A stretch of 64,000 nt of DNA. It comes from Kutzneria chonburiensis (lineage in GTDB: Bacteria > Actinomycetota > Actinomycetes > Mycobacteriales > Pseudonocardiaceae). The stretch spans positions 9,373,501-9,437,500 of the forward strand of contig NZ_CP097263.1 of NCBI RefSeq assembly GCF_028622115.1, read 5' to 3'. Position 1 is the stretch's first letter. Every line of letters begins with the position of its first letter. Positions 46,789-56,707 of the stretch are shown here, in pieces. The position numbers and the translations under genes are program-made. Below the pieces are notes generated by a model. It made no database searches. It saw only the letters and a list, made by a program, of their open reading frames with translations, and was not told where the DNA came from.

Positions 46789-47418
46789 GTGAGCCAGTAC
46801 CAGCCACTCCAGTCCCGCTACGTGCTGCCGTCCTTCGTCGAGCGCACCAGCTACGGGGTCAAGGAGTCCAACCCCTACAACAAGCTGTTCGAGGAGCGCA
46901 TCATCTTCCTCGGCGTGCAGATCGACGACGCGTCGGCCAACGACGTGATGGCGCAGCTGCTGTACCTGGAGTCGGTCGACCCCGACCGCGACATCGTCAT
47001 GTACATCAACTCGCCCGGCGGCTCGTTCACCTCGCTGATGGCGATCTACGACACGATGCAGTACGTGCGCCCGGACATCGTCACGGTGTGCCTCGGCCAG
47101 GCCGCCTCCGCGGCCGCCGTGCTGCTCGCCGCCGGCACCCCCGGCAAGCGCCGCGCGCTGCCGAACTCCCGCATCATGATCCACCAGCCGGCCACCGAGG
47201 GCGTCTACGGCCAGGTGTCCGACCTGGAGATCCAGGCCAACGAGATCCAGCGGGTGCGCCGCGCCCTGGAGACCACCCTGGCCCGGCACACCAACAAGAC
47301 GGCGGACGAGGTCGCGTCGGACATCGACCGCGACAAGATCCTCACCGCCGAGGAGGCCCGGGTCTACGGCATCATCGACGAGGTGCTGCCGTACCGGAAG
47401 CTGTCCGCGCAGAGCTGA
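46789..47418 (+). CDS. clpP2: ATP-dependent Clp protease proteolytic subunit (ClpP2 type)
   Basis: A 209-residue serine protease. The catalytic triad is Ser in [15 protein letters not shown], His in [10 protein letters not shown] and Asp in [10 protein letters not shown]. The N-terminus [20 protein letters not shown] and end YRKLSAQ are those of mycobacterial ClpP2 rather than ClpP1 (from memory). In most actinobacteria clpP1 lies between tig and clpP2; here only 147 bp with a hairpin separates them, so no clpP1 is present at this site. GTG start. Confidence 0.93.
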   Translation: MSQYQPLQSRYVLPSFVERTSYGVKESNPYNKLFEERIIFLGVQIDDASANDVMAQLLYLESVDPDRDIVMYINSPGGSFTSLMAIYDTMQYVRPDIVTVCLGQAASAAAVLLAAGTPGKRRALPNSRIMIHQPATEGVYGQVSDLEIQANEIQRVRRALETTLARHTNKTADEVASDIDRDKILTAEEARVYGIIDEVLPYRKLSAQS

Positions 47419-47626
47419 ACGGGGCCCGCGGCCCCGGCCGACACGCCGAATCCGGCGAGTAATCGCCTGGTTCGACACGGTCGGGGCACGCTGGTCCTCC
47501 CGCTCGCCATCGCGGGCGGGTACCGTCGTGGGGAACGTGCGCGACCCATCGGTGTGGGTCGGGCCATCGTGACAGCCAGGTGAGCCGGCACCGCCGGTCC
47601 ACCGGAGGGGACAGAGGTCAGCGGTC

Positions 47627-48907
<1,281 letters not shown>

Positions 48908-48930
48908 CGGACGATCCGATCTGCGACAAG

Positions 48931-48962
48931 GCCCGCCCACCCGGCTCATCGGGTGGGCGGGC
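48931..48962. terminator. Bidirectional hairpin terminator
   Basis: A perfect 13-bp stem (48931-48943 with 48950-48962), loop GCTCAT, followed by CCCTTT. It lies between the convergent clpX and lpd genes. Confidence 0.9.
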
Positions 48963-48979
48963 CCTTTGTCGGCGCTCGA

Positions 48980-50380
48980 TCAGAAGTTGATCATGTGGCC
49001 GGCCAGGCCGTGCACGGCCTCCTTGACCGCCTCGCTCAGCGTCGGGTGCGCGTGCACATTGCGGGCCACCTCGGTGACCGTCAGGTCCCACTGCTGGGCC
49101 AGCGTCAACTCGGGCAGCAGCTCGGTCACGTCCGGGCCGATCATGTGCGCGCCCAGCAGCTCGCCGTACTTGGCATCCGAGATCAGCTTCACGAAGCCGC
49201 CCGGGTCGCCGATGCCGTGCGCCTTGCCGTTCGCGGTGAACGGGAACTTCGCCACCTTGACGTCGAAGCCCTTGGCCTCGGCCTGCTTCTGGGTGTAGCC
49301 GAAGCTGGCGATCTGCGGCTGGCAGAACGTGGCGCGAGGAATCATCACGTAGTCCAGCTCCATGGTCTCCGCGCCGGCGATCGTCTCCGCCGCCACGATG
49401 CCCATCGACTCGGCGGCGTGCGCCAGCATCAATTTCGCGGTCACGTCGCCGATGGCGAAGATGTGCGGCACGCTCGTGCGGCCCCGGCCGTCGATGTCGA
49501 CCGCGCCGCGCTCGGTCAGCCGAACGCCGGTCTTCTCCAGGCCGTAGCCCTCGACCCGCGGCTGGAAACCGATCGCCTGGAGCACCTTGTCGGCTTCCAG
49601 CACCTGCTGCTGGCCGTCCTTGGTCACGGTGACCCGGACCTTCTCGCCGGAGTCGTCGATCGCGTCGACCCGGGTCGAGGTGAGCACCTTGATGCCGAGC
49701 TTGCGGTAGCGCTTGGCCAGTTCGGCCGAGACCTCCTCGTCCTCCAGCGGGACGGGCCGGTCGAGGAACTCGACGATCGTGACGTCGACGCCGTAGCCGT
49801 GCATGACGTACGCGAACTCGACGCCGATCGCACCCGCGCCGGCGATGATGATGCTGGCCGGCAGGGTGTCGGTGAGGATCTGCTCTTCGTAGGTCACGAC
49901 TCGTTCGGACAGCGTCGTGCCCGGCAGCAGCCGGGTCGTCGCGCCGGTGGCCAGGATGCAGTTGTCGAACGTGACCGTTTCCTCGCCGCCGTCGGTCAGC
50001 GCGACCTGGATGGTGTTGGCGTCGGTGAACGTGCCCCAGCCGAAGAACTGCTGGATCTTGTTCTTCTTCATCAGGAAGTGGACGCCCTTGACCCGGCCGT
50101 CGGCCACCTTGCGGCTGCGGGTGAAGGCCGCGCCGAAGTCCATCGTGATGCCGCCCTCGGCGTGGATGCCGAACGCCTCGGCCTCGCCGGTCAGCAGGTG
50201 GGCCAGTTCGGCGTTGCGCAGCAGTGCCTTGGACGGGATGCAGCCCACGTTCAGGCAGACGCCGCCCCAGTACCGGTCCTCGATGATCGCGGTCCGCAGG
50301 CCCAGCTGCGCCGCTCGGATCGCCGCGACGTACCCGCCGGGGCCGGCCCCCACCACCACGACGTCGAAGTGTGTGCTCAT
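48980..50380 (-). CDS. lpd: Dihydrolipoyl dehydrogenase
   Basis: A 466-residue pyridine nucleotide-disulfide oxidoreductase. FAD site [20 protein letters not shown]; redox disulfide [16 protein letters not shown] site [20 protein letters not shown]; second FAD motif [14 protein letters not shown]; active-site base HAHPTLSEA. It reoxidises the lipoyl groups of the 2-oxoacid dehydrogenase complexes. No other complex subunit is nearby. A 459-bp upstream region contains an 18-bp repeat array. Confidence 0.93.
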   Translation of the reverse strand: MSTHFDVVVVGAGPGGYVAAIRAAQLGLRTAIIEDRYWGGVCLNVGCIPSKALLRNAELAHLLTGEAEAFGIHAEGGITMDFGAAFTRSRKVADGRVKGVHFLMKKNKIQQFFGWGTFTDANTIQVALTDGGEETVTFDNCILATGATTRLLPGTTLSERVVTYEEQILTDTLPASIIIAGAGAIGVEFAYVMHGYGVDVTIVEFLDRPVPLEDEEVSAELAKRYRKLGIKVLTSTRVDAIDDSGEKVRVTVTKDGQQQVLEADKVLQAIGFQPRVEGYGLEKTGVRLTERGAVDIDGRGRTSVPHIFAIGDVTAKLMLAHAAESMGIVAAETIAGAETMELDYVMIPRATFCQPQIASFGYTQKQAEAKGFDVKVAKFPFTANGKAHGIGDPGGFVKLISDAKYGELLGAHMIGPDVTELLPELTLAQQWDLTVTEVARNVHAHPTLSEAVKEAVHGLAGHMINF

Positions 50381-50457
50381 GGTCCAACCCTAGTCAGCGG
50401 TGCGGTCGCCTCTGATGTGACGTTCAAGCAGTGACTCGCCCGCCACACCGCGAGTTG

Positions 50458-50478
50458 CCTGTGAACTCGGTTCACAGG
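50458..50478. promoter_or_regulatory. Palindrome CCTGTGAAC-TCG-GTTCACAGG
   Basis: A perfect 9-bp inverted repeat with a 3-nt centre, about 78 nt upstream of lpd and 42 bp from the repeat array. The core TGTGAAC-N3-GTTCACA is the same as at 25881-25897. Confidence 0.7.
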
Positions 50479-50519
50479 CGTTGTGTGGTGTGTCGCCGAC
50501 ACAGGCGAGGCCGGCGAAC

Positions 50520-50825
50520 TTCGGGAGTTCGGCAAAGCAGAGGAGTTTTGCAAGGCGGAGGGGTTCGGTCGAGCGGGGGAGTTTGCCAAGGCGGAGGGGG
50601 TCGGCGGAGCGGGGGAGGTTGGCAAGGCAGGGGAGTTTGGCTGAGCAGGGGAGGTTGGCAAGGCGGAGGAGTTTGGCTGAGCAGGGGAGGTTGGCAAGGC
50701 GGAGGAGTTTGGCTGAGCAGGGGAGGTTGGCAAGGCGGAGGAGTTTGGCTGAGCAGGGGAGGTTGGCAAAGCCGAGGAGTTTGGCAAAGCAGGGGAGTTT
50801 GCCAAAGACCTCGAGTTTGCCGGTG
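50520..50825. repeat. Regular 18-bp tandem repeat array, 17 contiguous units
   Basis: Seventeen 18-bp units fill 306 bp exactly. Typical units are CGGAGGAGTTTGGCTGAG and CAGGGGAGGTTGGCAAGG, which alternate in the middle as a 36-bp higher-order unit repeated about four times. End units are more diverged. The array lies between the fdhD 3' end and the lpd 5' region. It shares its core (GGAGGAGTTTGGC) and period with the array at 25.5 kb. There are no unique spacers, so it is not a CRISPR. Open frames on both strands follow from the length being a multiple of 3. Confidence 0.92.
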
Positions 50826-50839
50826 TGGTCGACTTCGGC

Positions 50840-51664
50840 TCAGCGGAGCACGCGGTCAGCGCCGGTGTAGACGTTCATCGAGTCGCCGCGGAGGAAGCCG
50901 ATGAGAGTCATGCCCTGCTCCTCGGCGAGCTCGGCGGCCAGCGACGACGGAGCCGACACGGCGGCCAGCACGGGGATGCCGGCCATGGCGGCCTTCTGCA
51001 CGAGTTCGAAGGATGCTCGGCCGGAGACCATCAGCACCAGACCGCGCAGCGGGATCAGCCCGGACTGGACGGCCCAGCCGATGACCTTGTCGACGGCGTT
51101 GTGCCGGCCGACGTCCTCACGGGCGACGAGGAGTTCGCCGTCGGTGGTGAACAGACCGGCGCCGTGCAGGCCGCCGGTGGAGTCGAAGACCTTCTGGGCG
51201 GCACGGAGCTTGTCGGGCAGCGTGGTCAGCACGTCGGTCGACACAGCGCAGTCGTCGTCGGCGGGGGAGTAGCGGGTCCGCAGCTTGACGGCGTCGAGGG
51301 CGGCCTTGCCACACACGCCGCACGAGGACGTCGTGTAGAAGTTGCGCTCCACGCCGACATCGGGCGGTGCGACGCCGGGGGAAAGTGAGACTTCGAGCAC
51401 ATTGTAGGTGTTTCGGCCGTCGGGACCGGTTCCGGCGCAGTAGCGGGCGGCCGAGATGTCCTCGCGATCGCCGATCACAGCCTCGGTGAGCAGAAAACCG
51501 TGGGCCAGTTCCACATCGTTGCCCGGCGTCCGCATCGTGACCGCGACCGCTTTTCCGTCAATACGCAATTCGAGTGGTTCTTCGGCCGCTAGTGCATCCG
51601 GACGAGAGCGTTCGCCCTGGTGGGAGAGCTTGAGCACCGGTCGGCGGACCGTCACCCTTCCCAT
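50840..51664 (-). CDS. fdhD: FdhD, sulfurtransferase for formate dehydrogenase maturation
   Basis: A 274-residue protein that delivers sulfur to the molybdenum cofactor of formate dehydrogenase. The key CxxC is [13 protein letters not shown]; other blocks are [31 protein letters not shown] and [21 protein letters not shown] 51664 is chosen because GGGAGG lies 8 nt upstream; the frame is open for 37 further codons. It serves the FdhF-like enzyme encoded at 53355-55664. Confidence 0.93.
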   Translation of the reverse strand: MGRVTVRRPVLKLSHQGERSRPDALAAEEPLELRIDGKAVAVTMRTPGNDVELAHGFLLTEAVIGDREDISAARYCAGTGPDGRNTYNVLEVSLSPGVAPPDVGVERNFYTTSSCGVCGKAALDAVKLRTRYSPADDDCAVSTDVLTTLPDKLRAAQKVFDSTGGLHGAGLFTTDGELLVAREDVGRHNAVDKVIGWAVQSGLIPLRGLVLMVSGRASFELVQKAAMAGIPVLAAVSAPSSLAAELAEEQGMTLIGFLRGDSMNVYTGADRVLR

Positions 51665-51753
51665 TTCGGAACCTCCCAGTTTCGTAAGTCTGCGGTTCAT
51701 TCCGTTCGGCGCGTGAGCGGTGCCGTTCGTCGTTACGTGCGCCACTCGGTCGT

Positions 51754-51770
51754 GCCGAGTCACACCGGAT
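51754..51770. promoter_or_regulatory. Inverted repeat between fdhD and the OFA transporter
   Basis: ACTCGG-TCGTG-CCGAGT, perfect arms of 6 bp, in the divergent promoter region. It is about 90 nt upstream of fdhD and 43 nt upstream of the transporter. A candidate operator. Confidence 0.45.
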
Positions 51771-51812
51771 CCCAATAGGTTCCATTCTCAACTATCTGGG
51801 AGGGCAGTGGAG

Positions 51813-53168
51813 ATGGGACTCGGGGTCCTTGATCGCTCGCGCACGATCGCGCCGGGGGGATGGAGCCGCTGGCTCGTACCGCCCTCCGCGCTCGCCGTGC
51901 ACCTGTCGATCGGACAGGCCTACGCGTGGAGCGTGTTCAAGACGCCGCTGGAGAAGGCGCTACACCTCAACGGGGTGGAGAGCGGCCTGCCGTTCCAGCT
52001 GGCGATCGTCATGCTCGGCCTGTCGGCGGCCTTCGGCGGCACGCTCGTCGAACGCAACGGACCGCGATGGGCGATGGCGGTGGCATCCGTCGCGTTCGGC
52101 GCTGGGTTCCTGCTCGCCGCGCTCGGCGTGGCGACGTCGCAATTCTGGCTGGTCGTCGTGGGCTACGGCCTGGTCGGCGGCATCGGCCTCGGTATCGGCT
52201 ACATCTCGCCGGTGTCGACGCTGATCAAGTGGTTCCCGGACCGTCCGGGCATGGCCACCGGTATCGCGATCATGGGCTTCGGCGGCGGAGCGTTGATCGC
52301 GTCACCCTGGTCGACGGCCATGCTGGCCGGGTTCGGCACCACCACCTCGGGCATCGCGGCGACCTTCGCGGTGCACGGCGTGGTGTACGCGCTCTTCATG
52401 TCGATGGGCGTGTTCCTGGTCCGGGTGCCGGCCGAGGGCTGGAAGCCGGCCGGCTGGGACCCGTCCATGGCCACCGCGCACAAGTTGATCACCACCAACA
52501 ACGTCTCGGCAAAGAACGCCATCAAGACGCCGCAGTTCTGGCTGCTGTGGCTGGTGCTCTGCCTCAACGTGACCGCCGGCATCGGCATCCTGGAGAAGGC
52601 GTCGCCGATGATCGTCGACTTCTTCAAGGTGAGCCCGGCCCCGGCCGCCGGCTTCGTGGCGCTGCTGTCGCTGTGCAACATGCTCGGCCGGTTCGTGTGG
52701 TCGTCCACCTCGGACGCCATCGGCCGCAAGAACATGTACCGCATCTACCTCGGTGTCGGCGCGCTGCTGTACCTGGTGCTGGTGCTGGCCGGCGGGTCGT
52801 CCAAGCTCGTGTTCGTGCTGGCCGCGATCCTGATCCTGTCGTTCTACGGCGGCGGGTTCGCCACCGTGCCGGCCTACCTGCGTGACCTGTTCGGCACCTA
52901 CCAGGTCGGCGCCATCCACGGCCGGCTGCTCACCGCGTGGTCGGTCGCCGGCGTGGCCGGTCCGCTGATCATCGACGGCATCGCCGACGCGCAGAAGGCC
53001 GCCGGCAAGTCCGGTCCGTCGCTGTACGCGCTGTCCTTCTTCATCATGATCGGCCTGCTCGTCATCGGCTTCGTGGCCAACGAGCTGATCAAGCCGGTCG
53101 ACAGCAAGTACCACGAGCCGGTCGCCACCGCGGACGCGCCGGCCGCCGAGGAGGTGGAGGCGAAGTGA
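51813..53168 (+). CDS. OFA-family MFS transporter (oxalate/formate antiporter type)
   Basis: A 451-residue, 12-helix transporter. IGQAYAWSVFKTPLEKAL in helix 1 and the GGIGLGIGYISPVSTLIKWF block (helices 4-5) are OFA signatures, and FPDRPGMATGIAIMGFGGGA follows. The long central loop has TPQFWLLWLVLCLNVTAGIG in helix 7. ATG 51813 has GGGAGG 9 nt upstream. The next ORF overlaps by 4 nt and encodes its small partner. With FdhD and FdhF-like protein it suggests uptake or exchange of formate/oxalate. Confidence 0.9.
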   Translation: MGLGVLDRSRTIAPGGWSRWLVPPSALAVHLSIGQAYAWSVFKTPLEKALHLNGVESGLPFQLAIVMLGLSAAFGGTLVERNGPRWAMAVASVAFGAGFLLAALGVATSQFWLVVVGYGLVGGIGLGIGYISPVSTLIKWFPDRPGMATGIAIMGFGGGALIASPWSTAMLAGFGTTTSGIAATFAVHGVVYALFMSMGVFLVRVPAEGWKPAGWDPSMATAHKLITTNNVSAKNAIKTPQFWLLWLVLCLNVTAGIGILEKASPMIVDFFKVSPAPAAGFVALLSLCNMLGRFVWSSTSDAIGRKNMYRIYLGVGALLYLVLVLAGGSSKLVFVLAAILILSFYGGGFATVPAYLRDLFGTYQVGAIHGRLLTAWSVAGVAGPLIIDGIADAQKAAGKSGPSLYALSFFIMIGLLVIGFVANELIKPVDSKYHEPVATADAPAAEEVEAK

Positions 53169-53290
53169 GCGACGTCGAAGTGAAGAACCACAGCGTGCTC
53201 ATGGTGATCGCCTGGCTGTGGGTCGGCTTACCCTTCGCCTACGGCCTGTACCAGCTGATCGTCAAGGTGGTGCAGCTCTTCCAGAGCTGA
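53165..53290 (+). CDS. MFS transporter small subunit (41 residues)
   Basis: A single-helix protein: MSDVEVKNHSVLMVIAWLWV followed by GLPFAYGLYQLIVKVVQLFQ and a final Ser. The GTG start overlaps the stop of the OFA transporter (GTGA). Small proteins of this kind follow OFA transporters in many actinobacteria and are named MFS transporter small subunit (from memory). Confidence 0.85.
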   Translation: MSDVEVKNHSVLMVIAWLWVGLPFAYGLYQLIVKVVQLFQS

Positions 53291-53304
53291 CAACGGAAAA
53301 CGAG

Positions 53305-53340
53305 CGAAGGGCCGGGGCGCGCAGGCGCCCCGGCCCTTCG
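53305..53340. terminator. Bidirectional hairpin terminator
   Basis: A perfect 15-bp stem (53305-53319 with 53326-53340) and a 6-nt loop between the convergent transporter and FdhF-like genes. Confidence 0.9.
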
Positions 53341-53354
53341 TCCGTCGTGGACTC

Positions 53355-55664
53355 TCAGCTCTGTTCGAGCCGGATGATGATGGCCTTGGACGTGGGCGTG
53401 TTGGACGTCTCGGCGGTGGATTCCAGCGGCACCAAGGCATTGGCCTCGGGGAAGTACGCCGCGGCGCACCCACGGGCCGTCGGGTAGGCGATCACCCGGA
53501 ACAGCTTGACCCGGCGCTCGACCACCCCGGAGTCGGACGGCCATTCGCTGATCATGTCGACCATGGCGCCGTCGGCGATACCCAGAGCCGAGAGATCCTC
53601 GGGATTGACGAAGACGACCCGGCGACCGTCGTGCACACCGCGGTAACGGTCGTCGAGACCGTAGATCGTGGTGTTGTACTGGTCGTGGCTGCGCAGCGTC
53701 TGCAGGATGAGCCGGCCCTCGGGCACGGTGATGAGCTGCACCGGATTGACCGTGAAGTTGGCCTTGCCGGTGGTCGTCGGGAAGGACCGGGAATCCCGTG
53801 GCGGGTGCGGCAGCACGAAGCCGTCGGGCTCCCGAACCCGGGGGTTGTAGTCCACACAGCCCGGCACGACACGGGAAATGTGGTCGCGGACGGTGTCGTA
53901 GTTCTCCTCGAACGACGCCCACGGCACGGCATGCGAGGAACCGAAGACGGCCCGGGCCAGCCGGGACACGATGGCCACCTCGGACAGCAGCGCCGGCCCG
54001 GCCGGGGACAGCCGCCCGCGCGAACGGTGCACCACCGACATGGAGTCCTCGACGGTGACGAACTGGGTGCCGCCCGCCTGCTCGTCCCGCTCGGTACGGC
54101 CCAGGGTCGGCAGGATGAGGGCCGTGCGCCCCGGCACCACGTGCGACATGTTCAGCTTGGTCGACACGTGCACGGTCAGGTCCATGGACCGCAGCGCCCG
54201 CATGGTGACCTCGGTGTCGGGCGTGGCCGACACGAAGTTGCCGCCGACGGCGAAGAACACCTTGGCCTTGCCATCACGCATCGCGTGGATGGCTTCGACC
54301 GTGTCGTACCCGTGCTCGCGCGGCGAGGTGATGCCGAACTCGGCGTCCAAAGCGGACAGGAAGTTCTCCTTGGGCTTCTCGTAGATGCCCATGGTGCGGT
54401 CGCCCTGCACGTTGGAGTGCCCGCGCACCGGGCACACTCCGGCGCCCGGCTTGCCGATCATGCCGCGCAGCAGCAGCACGTTGACGAGCTCGCGGATGGT
54501 CGGCACGGACTGCTTGTGCTGCGTGAGACCCATGGCCCAGCAGATGATCGTCCGCTTCGACTCCACCAGCAGCCGCGCGACGTGGGCGATCTGCTCGCGG
54601 GACAGACCCGTCGCCGCGTCGACCTCGTCCCAGTCGAGCTCACGGATGTCGGCCGCCCACTCCTCGAAGCCGGAAGTGGAGGACGAGATGAACTCCCGGT
54701 CCAGCACGGTGCCCGGCGCGGCGTCCTCGGCGGCCAGCACGAGATGCCCCAACGCCCGGAAGAAGGCCAGGTCGCCGCCGAGCCGGATCTGGCAGAACTC
54801 GTCGGCCAGCGGCGTGCCCTTGCCGACCACGCCCCGCACGTTCTGCGGGTTCTTGAACCGCATCAGCCCGGCCTCGGGCAGCGGGTTGACGGCCACGATG
54901 GTGGCGCCGTTGCCCTTGGCCTCCTCCAGCGCCGACAGCATGCGCGGGTGGTTGGTGCCGGGGTTCTGGCCGACGACCAGCAGCAGGTCGGCGTGGGTGA
55001 CGTCGGCCAGGCTGACCGAGCCCTTGCCGATGCCGATGGTCTGGATCAGCGCCGAGCCGGACGACTCGTGGCACATGTTCGAGCAGTCCGGCAGGTTGTT
55101 GGTGCCGAGCGAGCGGGCCAGCAGCTGGTAGGCGAAGGCGGCCTCGTTGCTGGTTCGCCCGGACGTGTAGAAGATCGCCTCATTGGGGTCGGCCAGCCCG
55201 CGTAGGGCCCCGCCGACCAGGGCGAACGCGTCGTCCCACGAGATCGGCTCGTAGTGGGAGGAACCCTCGCGCAGCACCATCGGCTCGGTCAGCCGGCCCT
55301 GCTTGCCCAGCCAGTAGTCGGTCTTCTCGGCCAGCTCGGCCACCGAGTGCCGGGCGAAGAACTCGGGCGTGACGCGCCGGACGGTGGCCTCCTCGGCGAC
55401 CGCCTTGGCCCCGTTCTCGCAGAACTCGGCCAGCTTGCGGTGCCCCTGGGCCTCGGGCCACGCGCAGCCCGGGCAGTCGAAGCCCTCCCGCTGGTTGAGC
55501 AGGCGCAGGGTCTGCGCGCTGCGCACGGCCCCCATCTCGTCCAGGCCGTGCTGGAGCGACACCAGCACGCCCTTCACCCCGGCCGCGTACGTTTTCGGCT
55601 CGCCGACCCTGAGCTTGCTCTCGTCGACGTCCTGCTGCGGAGGCCTGCGCGTCATACCGGCCAT
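53355..55664 (-). CDS. FdhF/YdeP-family molybdopterin oxidoreductase
   Basis: A 769-residue molybdopterin enzyme. It starts with the YdeP-type FDCPGCAWPEAQGHRKLAEF region rather than the [4Fe-4S] CxxC motif of true formate dehydrogenases. Then FYTSGRTSNEAAFAYQLLAR, SNMCHESSGSALIQTIGIGK, DLLLVVGQNPGTNHPRML and GMIGKPGAGVCPVRGHSNVQ follow, and the C-terminal molybdopterin-binding domain begins near SHDQYNTTIYGLDDRYRG. Formate oxidation is suggested by fdhD and the OFA transporter beside it, but YdeP-type members can act otherwise. The start MAGMTRR allows ATG 55664 or 55655. Confidence 0.9.
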   Translation of the reverse strand: MAGMTRRPPQQDVDESKLRVGEPKTYAAGVKGVLVSLQHGLDEMGAVRSAQTLRLLNQREGFDCPGCAWPEAQGHRKLAEFCENGAKAVAEEATVRRVTPEFFARHSVAELAEKTDYWLGKQGRLTEPMVLREGSSHYEPISWDDAFALVGGALRGLADPNEAIFYTSGRTSNEAAFAYQLLARSLGTNNLPDCSNMCHESSGSALIQTIGIGKGSVSLADVTHADLLLVVGQNPGTNHPRMLSALEEAKGNGATIVAVNPLPEAGLMRFKNPQNVRGVVGKGTPLADEFCQIRLGGDLAFFRALGHLVLAAEDAAPGTVLDREFISSSTSGFEEWAADIRELDWDEVDAATGLSREQIAHVARLLVESKRTIICWAMGLTQHKQSVPTIRELVNVLLLRGMIGKPGAGVCPVRGHSNVQGDRTMGIYEKPKENFLSALDAEFGITSPREHGYDTVEAIHAMRDGKAKVFFAVGGNFVSATPDTEVTMRALRSMDLTVHVSTKLNMSHVVPGRTALILPTLGRTERDEQAGGTQFVTVEDSMSVVHRSRGRLSPAGPALLSEVAIVSRLARAVFGSSHAVPWASFEENYDTVRDHISRVVPGCVDYNPRVREPDGFVLPHPPRDSRSFPTTTGKANFTVNPVQLITVPEGRLILQTLRSHDQYNTTIYGLDDRYRGVHDGRRVVFVNPEDLSALGIADGAMVDMISEWPSDSGVVERRVKLFRVIAYPTARGCAAAYFPEANALVPLESTAETSNTPTSKAIIIRLEQS

Positions 55665-55697
55665 TGTCCGCCTGTCGGAAAAGCGTGACCAGGCGGG

Positions 55698-56621
55698 TCA
55701 GCAGGCGTCCTTGGGGACGTCGACGGTGTGCGCGGGGTCGTAGTAGGCCTGGGGTTGCTCGGCGTCGATGCGCGACCGGGTCGGGTGCCCGGAGAACTGC
55801 GGCGCCAGCACGCCCTTGTCGGCCTGCTCGCAGTTCATCGAGAAGTAGTACGACTTCTCGGCGTGCGGCCACGGCTTGCCGCCGACGATCAGGTAGTCGG
55901 TGTTCTCGTGGATCACCGACACGATGTCCCACGGCGTCGCCGGGGCCACGTGCGAGGGCGGCTGGAAGGCGTAGGCGTAGACGTAGTTGGCGTGCACGAC
56001 CAGCCTGCCCTGGTCGTCGACCGAACTGGTCATCTCGCCGGACACCTTGGGCGCGACCGGTAGCAGCTGGTAGCCGTCGGCGATCTTGGTGACCCACGTG
56101 CCGGGGTCGTGCATGTCGATGCCGGTGGTCAGCGTCGCCAGGTACGGCGCCGGCTCGTGGTGCACGGTCACCTGCGGATCGAGCCGTGCCTCGGTGATCG
56201 TGTGCTGCACGGCCTGGTAGGCGGCGGTGACCTGGGCGGCGGTGAAGTGACCGGTCGCCGCGGCCGCCGGCACCGGGACCTCGGTCGGCCAGTCGGCCGC
56301 CGGCGTGGCGGCGAAGGGCCGATCAAGGTCGACGTGCCCGCCCACCTCGGCCTTGGTCGGGTCCGGCTTGGCCGAGGTCGGCGCGGTCGTGGTCGACGGC
56401 GCGGAGGCGCCGGGCAGCTCGACGCTGCCGACCCGGTAGAGCACGATCAACGCCCCGCAGAACACGATCAACACGGCCGGGATGACCAGCCGGCTGAACC
56501 GTGGGCCACGCTTGCGGCGGCGCGGCGGGCGGTTCTTGCGGGCCGCGCGCCGGGCTCGCTTCTCGGCCGCGCGCAACCACTTCTCATCCGTCAGGTCCGG
56601 ATGGCTCTCGATGTCGTCCAC
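55698..56621 (-). CDS. Membrane-anchored hypothetical protein
   Basis: A 307-residue protein with a basic N-terminus (RRAARKNRPPRRRKRG), one helix (LVIPAVLIVFCGALIVLYRV), a Thr/Pro/Ala linker and an extracytoplasmic domain of about 220 residues with a Cys near FSMNCEQADKG and the C-terminal DAC. Such proteins are conserved in Pseudonocardiaceae (from memory), role unknown. It is divergent from valS. Confidence 0.75.
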   Translation of the reverse strand: MDDIESHPDLTDEKWLRAAEKRARRAARKNRPPRRRKRGPRFSRLVIPAVLIVFCGALIVLYRVGSVELPGASAPSTTTAPTSAKPDPTKAEVGGHVDLDRPFAATPAADWPTEVPVPAAAATGHFTAAQVTAAYQAVQHTITEARLDPQVTVHHEPAPYLATLTTGIDMHDPGTWVTKIADGYQLLPVAPKVSGEMTSSVDDQGRLVVHANYVYAYAFQPPSHVAPATPWDIVSVIHENTDYLIVGGKPWPHAEKSYYFSMNCEQADKGVLAPQFSGHPTRSRIDAEQPQAYYDPAHTVDVPKDAC

Positions 56622-56695
56622 GGTTCCCCCCGTTTAGGCGGGAGCACTGTAGCAACGCCGGTGTCACCCGTTCGATGGGTGCCGTCCGGGCTCCG

Positions 56696-56701
56696 TAGAC
56701 T
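56696..56701 (+). promoter_or_regulatory. Candidate -10 for a leaderless valS transcript
   Basis: TAGACT ends 6 nt before the GTG start (56708), so transcription should start at or within one base of the start codon. The same layout is seen before vapB (TAGACT, 63634-63639). Confidence 0.55.
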
Positions 56702-56707
56702 CTTCGC

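Noticed and set aside
50377-50805. Minus-strand ORF of 142 residues with proline/serine-rich six-residue repeats
   Set aside because: It exists because the array period is 18 bp and stop-free in that frame. No ribosome site, poor GC3, and it runs through the lpd promoter.
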